Shown here: one piece after another, positions 60,279 through 64,000 of the stretch
Layout: every line of letters starts with the position of its first letter
Numbering within the stretch: the stretch's first letter is position 1
Assembly: GCF_004167665.1 (NCBI RefSeq)
Contig: NZ_SEWE01000017.1
Span: forward strand, 1 to 64,000
Source: Hymenobacter persicinus
GTDB taxonomy: Bacteria > Bacteroidota > Bacteroidia > Cytophagales > Hymenobacteraceae
Direction: 5' to 3'
Length of the DNA stretch: 64,000 bases
Position numbers and translations under genes: made by a program
The notes under the pieces: generated by a model
The model's input: the letters and a program-made list of their open reading frames with translations, nothing else
Database searches by the model: none
What the model was told of the DNA's origin: nothing

Positions 60279-61202
60279 ATGCCAGTAGATTTTTCAGATA
60301 TCTTGGTTGTTGGAGTTTCTTCAAGGGCATTATTTGATCTTGAAAAGGAAAATGAGATTTTCGAAAAGCAGGGAATAGAGGGTTTTAGAAAATATCAGCA
60401 GGAAAACGAGGATGTGCCATTGAAATTTGGTACTGCATTTTATCTAGTTCAACGCTTGTTAGACTTGAATCTGCAGGCTAGTAAAAGAATCGTTGAGGTT
60501 GTTGTGATGTCTCGCAATAGCCCAGAAACGGGAGTTAGAATGCTTAATTCCATCGAGAAACATGGTCTTGATATCACTAGAATTGCATTGTCAGGAGGTG
60601 AGCCACTAGCCCCGTACATAGATGCTTTTGATATCGACTTGTTTTTATCAAAAGATGAGAAAGATGTTCAAGCTGTTATTGACTCTAAAGTTTCTGCAGC
60701 TGCAACAATATATGCCCCACCTGCTTCTTTCAACTCTGATGATAAAAAAGTGAAAATTGCTTTTGATGCAGATGCAGTTCTCTTCTCTGAAGAATCAGAG
60801 CATAGGTATAAAACGGAAGGTATGGATGCATTTCATAAATATGAGTCTGAACATACAGATGATCCTTTGAAAGAGGGGCCATTTGCTAAGCTCTTAATCA
60901 AACTTTCAAAAATTCAAGAACACCTGCCAACAAGAATTGAGCTATCATCACTTCGGCTTGCAATTGTTACTGCAAGAAATGCTCCCTCACATATGAGAGT
61001 AATCAAAACGCTAAGGAAATGGGGCGTTTATGTAGATGAAGCTTATTTTTTAGGCGGATTGCCAAAGGATAAAGTTTTATCTGCATTCGGCGCACACATA
61101 TTTTTTGACGATCAAGAAGCGCATCTTACAAGCGCGAGTAAAGTTGTTCCCTCGGGTCGAGTTCCATACTCCACTGATTCTGTCATGAATAGTGTAGAGT
61201 AA
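60279..61202 (+). CDS. Cytosolic 5'-nucleotidase I family protein, AT-rich
   Basis: This is a 307-residue protein of the 5'-nucleotidase (cN-I, PF06189) family, which dephosphorylates nucleoside monophosphates, mainly AMP in animals. Recognisable segments are GFRKYQQENEDVPLKFGTAFYLVQRLLDLN, EVVVMSRNSPETGVRMLNSIEKHGLDITRIALSGGEPLAPYI, VKIAFDADAVLFSEESE (HAD-like DxD) and FLGGLPKDKVLSAFGAHIFFDDQ. Base composition is about 35-40% GC, against about 60-65% around it, and the A/T-ending codons differ sharply from the neighbours. This is a recent acquisition. It has its own downstream terminator. Confidence 0.85.
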   Translation: MPVDFSDILVVGVSSRALFDLEKENEIFEKQGIEGFRKYQQENEDVPLKFGTAFYLVQRLLDLNLQASKRIVEVVVMSRNSPETGVRMLNSIEKHGLDITRIALSGGEPLAPYIDAFDIDLFLSKDEKDVQAVIDSKVSAAATIYAPPASFNSDDKKVKIAFDADAVLFSEESEHRYKTEGMDAFHKYESEHTDDPLKEGPFAKLLIKLSKIQEHLPTRIELSSLRLAIVTARNAPSHMRVIKTLRKWGVYVDEAYFLGGLPKDKVLSAFGAHIFFDDQEAHLTSASKVVPSGRVPYSTDSVMNSVE

Positions 61203-61223
61203 CGTAATCTTTTGCTGCAACCC

Positions 61224-61266
61224 CGGCCCGCCCCAACATCCTCGTTGCGGCGGGCCGCTTTTTTGT
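61224..61266 (+). terminator. Intrinsic terminator after the 5'-nucleotidase gene
   Basis: GGCCCGCC pairs with GGCGGGCC and is followed by a T-run. Confidence 0.75.
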
Positions 61267-61293
61267 CTATTCTGCGCCCAAATCCATACCCGC

Positions 61294-61764
61294 ATGCTTT
61301 CCCTAACCCGCACCGACTCCGACAACCGGGACTTCCAGTCCTTAGTCACCCTGCTCGACCACGACCTGGCCGTGCGCGACGGCGCCGACCACGCCTACTA
61401 CGCCCAGTTCAACCAGATTGCCAGCATCCGCCACGCCGTGGTGGCCTACCAGGACGGGGAGGCCGTGGGCTGCGGGGCATTCAAGGAGTTTAGCCCGACC
61501 GAGGTGGAGGTCAAGCGCATGTTCGTACCCGAAGCCCGGCGGGGGCAGGGCATTGCCCGGGCCGTGCTGGCCGAGCTGGAACGCTGGGCGCGGGAGGAAG
61601 GCTACGCGGCCGCCGTGCTCGAAACCGGCAAGAAGCAGCCCGAAGCCATCCGCCTCTACGAGAAAAGCGGCTACGAATACATTCCCAACTACGGGCAGTA
61701 CGCGGGCGTCGACAACAGCGTGTGTTTGCGCAAAACCCTGGATTCGCAGCCGGCTGCCCACTAG
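61294..61764 (+). CDS. GNAT-family N-acetyltransferase
   Basis: The product has 156 residues. Strand-helix motif A for acetyl-CoA binding is VKRMFVPEARRGQGIARAVLAELERWARE, preceded by AVGCGAFKEFSPTEVEV and followed by AVLETGKKQPEAIRLYEKSGYEYIPNYG. Typical for small GNAT enzymes acylating amines or peptides. The substrate is unknown. Confidence 0.92.
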   Translation: MLSLTRTDSDNRDFQSLVTLLDHDLAVRDGADHAYYAQFNQIASIRHAVVAYQDGEAVGCGAFKEFSPTEVEVKRMFVPEARRGQGIARAVLAELERWAREEGYAAAVLETGKKQPEAIRLYEKSGYEYIPNYGQYAGVDNSVCLRKTLDSQPAAH

Positions 61765-61869
61765 ATTAAATCCAAGCCCAGGCAACGGCAGGTTGGCTTG
61801 GGCACTCTACTTACCGGGCGGGGCTCCGGCACCGCGTCTTATTTTCTGCTCATATTCTTACAACCCCGC

Positions 61870-62772
61870 ATGAAATTACCCTTCCTTACCCTGGGCCTGC
61901 TGGCCGCCTGCCTTTCTTCCGGCTTCGGCCAAGGCACCAAAGACTTGATTAAAGGCATTGAAGCCGAAAAGCCCACCCCGCAGGTGGAAGTGCTGCTGCT
62001 GGGCAGCACCCATTTCGGGCAGAGCGGCTTCTACAAGGATGCCCCCAAGGCTGACCTGTTTTCGGCCCCGCGCCAGCAGGAAATAGCCGAAATCAACCGG
62101 CTGCTGGCCCGTTTCCGGCCCGACATGATCATGATTGAGGACACGCCCCAGGAGCAGCCCACCACCGACAGCCTCTACACCCTCTACCGCACCGATAAGC
62201 TCCAGCTCGAAAGCCTGCCCTACGGCCGGGCCGAGCAGTTTCAGTTCGGCTACCGGCTGGCTAAGCAGTTGGGGCATCCGCGCGTGTACGGCGTGGATGC
62301 CTACGAGAGCATCTCCAACCGCATCCTGCAAAACGGCACCAACCTCGAAAGCTTCACCAAGGACTGGGGGGTCTTGAACAAATATGCCGGGCAGGCCGAT
62401 ATGCGCTTCAAGCAGGGCGAAATCACGCTCAAGGACTACCTGAACTTTATGAACGCCCCCGCCACCCTCGACCTCGTCTACCGCACCCTGCTCGTCAACG
62501 CCGCCCGGGTCAAGCAGGGCACGTTCGTGGGTCTCAAGCCCGAGGATGCCGCCAAAAACGTGACGGACCCTTACTACATCGGCGCCGAGTACATGACGCT
62601 GTTCTACGAGCGGGAGGCGAAAATTTACTCCAACATCGTCACGGCCCAGCAGGCCAACAAGGGCAAACACCTGCTCGTGATTATGGGCAGCCGCCACGCC
62701 GCCACCCTCAGCCGCCTCTTCGCCAACGACCCCGAGTACACGGTGGTGCCGGTGAGCAAGTATCTGAAGTAA
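61870..62772 (+). CDS. DUF5694 secreted protein (TraB/GumN-like)
   Basis: The product has 300 residues from the ATG at 61870 (signal MKLPFLTLGLLAACLSSGFGQ). Segments VLLLGSTHFGQSGFYK, RFRPDMIMIEDTPQE, RVYGVDAYESISNRIL and LLVIMGSRHAATLSRLFANDPEY match the DUF5694 family, related to the TraB/GumN-like fold with His and Glu motifs. Possibly a metal-dependent hydrolase, but function is unproven. Confidence 0.8.
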   Translation: MKLPFLTLGLLAACLSSGFGQGTKDLIKGIEAEKPTPQVEVLLLGSTHFGQSGFYKDAPKADLFSAPRQQEIAEINRLLARFRPDMIMIEDTPQEQPTTDSLYTLYRTDKLQLESLPYGRAEQFQFGYRLAKQLGHPRVYGVDAYESISNRILQNGTNLESFTKDWGVLNKYAGQADMRFKQGEITLKDYLNFMNAPATLDLVYRTLLVNAARVKQGTFVGLKPEDAAKNVTDPYYIGAEYMTLFYEREAKIYSNIVTAQQANKGKHLLVIMGSRHAATLSRLFANDPEYTVVPVSKYLK

Positions 62773-62798
62773 GTGTGGACCTGAAGCGGGTATAACGT

Positions 62799-62990
62799 GG
62801 CCTCCCGCATTCGTGGGAGGCCAGGTTTTTATTTTCCGGGGCCATCCGCGAATGCGGGAGGGCAGGGGCGAGGTCACCCCACCGCTCCCGCATTCGCGGA
62901 TGCCTCGGGGTTCAGTTTCCGGGCTCTCCCGCATTCGCGGGAAGGCTGGGGTGACTTCTCCCCGGCTTCCCCGCGAATGCGGGAGAGCCG
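62799..62990. repeat. Cluster of five REP-like palindromes
   Basis: Five copies of a CTCCCGCATTCGCGG palindromic unit occur at 62799-62822, 62842-62862, 62884-62903, 62921-62948 and 62963-62990. Copies 2 and 3, and copies 4 and 5, are inverted pairs as in bacterial interspersed mosaic elements. The first copy (GGCCTCCC / GGGAGGCC followed by TTTTTATTTT) may also terminate the DUF5694 gene. The rest of the 305-base gap 62773-63077 holds nothing else. Confidence 0.85.
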
Positions 62991-63077
62991 GGTAACGGTG
63001 GTTGGGAGTAGGCTATACTCCGGCACCCATCCGCCCCGCCCGGCCGTATAGCCCAGGGACTTTCAACCCCAGGACCT

Positions 63078-64000
63078 ATGGCCAAAACTACCATTGCCGA
63101 ACTGCTCGTGGATGCCCTCCAGCTGGCCCGCGTGCGGCATATCTACGGCGTCGCCGGCGACTCGCTCAACGCCATTACCGACTGCATCCGCACCCGCGAG
63201 GGTATCGAGTGGCTGCCCATGCGGCACGAGGAAACCGGGGCCCTGGCCGCCGGGGCCGAGGCCCACCTCACCGGCAACCTCACCGTGTGCGCCGGCAGCT
63301 GCGGCCCCGGCAACCTGCACCTGATCAACGGCCTCTACGACTGCCACCGCAGCCGGGTGCCCGTGCTGGCCATTGCCGCCCAGATTCCAACCGGCGAAAT
63401 CGGCAGCAACTACTTCCAGGAAACCCACCCCGAGCTGATTTTTCAGGAGTGCAGCCACTTCTGCCAGATCATCCAGCACCCCGACCAGCTGCCCCACCTG
63501 CTCGAAATTGCCATCCAGACGGCCCTGTCCCAGCGCGGCGTATCGGTCCTCATCATCCCCGGCGACGTGCTGAAGATGGAAGTCGAAAAGGTGGACATCA
63601 GGATTCCGGCCTTGCGCGGCGTCTCGAAGCTACGCCCCGCCGAGGCTGACTTGCAGGAGGCCGCGGCCCTGCTGAACGGGGCCGAAAAGGTCACCATCTT
63701 CGGGGGCGCGGGCTGCGCCGACGCCCACGCCGAGCTGCTCCAGCTGGCCGAAACGCTCAAGGCGCCCATCGTGCACGCCCTGCGCGGCAAAGAGTTTATC
63801 GAGTACGACAACCCCTACGACGTGGGCCTGACTGGCCTGCTGGGCTTCGCTTCCGGCTACCATGCCGTGATGGACTGCGACGTGCTGCTATTGCTGGGCA
63901 CGAGCTTTCCCTACCGGCAGTTCTACCCCGACAACGCCAAAGTCATCCAGGTCGACGTACGCGGTGAAAACATCGGCCTGCGCACCCAGGTGGACTTGGG
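63078..64000 (+). CDS. poxB: Pyruvate oxidase / TPP-dependent dehydrogenase (3' truncated by window edge)
   Basis: The visible 307 residues from the ATG at 63078 match the acetolactate synthase-like TPP enzyme family, most like the ubiquinone-linked pyruvate dehydrogenase PoxB. Features: VADALQLARVRHIYGVAGDSLNAITD-like start with VLMRHEETGALAAGAEAHLTG (catalytic Glu for TPP), VCAGSCGPGNLHLINGLYDCHR, and the central FAD-type domain with GGAGCADAHAELLQLAE and PIVHALRGKEFIEYDNPYDVGLTGLLGFASGY. PoxB oxidises pyruvate to acetate and CO2, passing electrons to quinone. Acetolactate synthase-like relatives cannot be excluded without the C-terminus. Confidence 0.82.
   Translation, partial: MAKTTIAELLVDALQLARVRHIYGVAGDSLNAITDCIRTREGIEWLPMRHEETGALAAGAEAHLTGNLTVCAGSCGPGNLHLINGLYDCHRSRVPVLAIAAQIPTGEIGSNYFQETHPELIFQECSHFCQIIQHPDQLPHLLEIAIQTALSQRGVSVLIIPGDVLKMEVEKVDIRIPALRGVSKLRPAEADLQEAAALLNGAEKVTIFGGAGCADAHAELLQLAETLKAPIVHALRGKEFIEYDNPYDVGLTGLLGFASGYHAVMDCDVLLLLGTSFPYRQFYPDNAKVIQVDVRGENIGLRTQVDL

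Noticed and set aside
62799..62990. CRISPR array
   Set aside because: Units alternate in orientation, are palindromic and have unequal short spacers; this is REP/BIME organisation, and no cas genes are nearby.
1..64000. Prophage, integrative element or insertion sequence
   Set aside because: No transposase, integrase, portal or conjugation gene appears; anomalies are limited to single genes and small repeats.

Overview
The window is a GC-rich (about 60-65% by eye) chromosomal segment of a Bacteroidota bacterium, most likely a Hymenobacter-like cytophagal species. The reasons are: DUF4249, DUF4252, DUF4173 and DUF5694 proteins; a carboxypeptidase-regulatory-domain outer-membrane receptor; a Rho factor with a very long disordered insert; the lptD / amidase / mlaD cluster; near absence of Shine-Dalgarno sequences; and many promoters with the Bacteroidota -7 element TAnnTTTG. 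No rRNA, tRNA, CRISPR array, prophage or insertion sequence was seen.

Layout. 0-8 kb: end of a DUF4249 protein, two LysM cell-wall proteins (one a MltD-type lytic transglycosylase), a large outer-membrane receptor and an O-methyltransferase. 8-16 kb: aldo/keto reductase, SRA-HNH modification-dependent nuclease behind an M16 peptidase, a GT9 glycosyltransferase, Xaa-Pro aminopeptidase and an OmpA/TSP3 porin-like protein. 16-30 kb: small lipoproteins, an EVE protein, PolX-like protein with a degenerate polymerase site, a second GT9, OsmC, a ZnF-UBP protein, SerS, Rho and a DsbA/FrnE-like oxidoreductase. 30-38 kb: a minus-strand set (lipoprotein, UbiA prenyltransferase, methyltransferase, membrane protein) diverging from a plus-strand set of membrane proteins that appears to be governed by a small winged-helix regulator. 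38-48 kb: PBP1A, an epimerase, queD-folE, a pyrophosphatase-like lipoprotein lacking metal ligands, and an M1 peptidase apparently fused to a beta-barrel. 48-51 kb: rpsP-rimM-trmD-rplS. 51-64 kb: desaturase, RluA, PanB, LptD, amidase, MlaD, acyl-CoA carboxylase beta subunit, an AT-rich acquired 5'-nucleotidase, GNAT, DUF5694, a REP-like cluster and the start of a pyruvate oxidase.

The most unusual signals are not genes. (1) A family of roughly 100-bp dispersed elements, with arms built of degenerate GGTGAAAT octamers around a conserved TTCTG/GGCGC-containing core, sits in gene junctions at 11.4, 34.0, 48.4 and 58.5 kb. Solo arms lie at 50.6 kb and inside the reading frame of a glycosyltransferase at 22.4 kb. 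Three further elements of similar architecture but different unit sequence lie at 19.8, 21.6 and 52.5 kb. (2) A palindrome CTTTG-N5-CAAAG overlaps both promoters around a winged-helix regulator and defines a small membrane-protein regulon. (3) A stem-loop with a T7 run lies between rpsP and rimM. (4) A near-perfect 50-bp palindrome lies at 4.2 kb.

Functionally the window is dominated by envelope biogenesis (PBP1A, amidase, transglycosylase, LptD, MlaD, GT9 pair, OmpA) mixed with translation and housekeeping genes. All assignments come from reading motifs; no database search was run.
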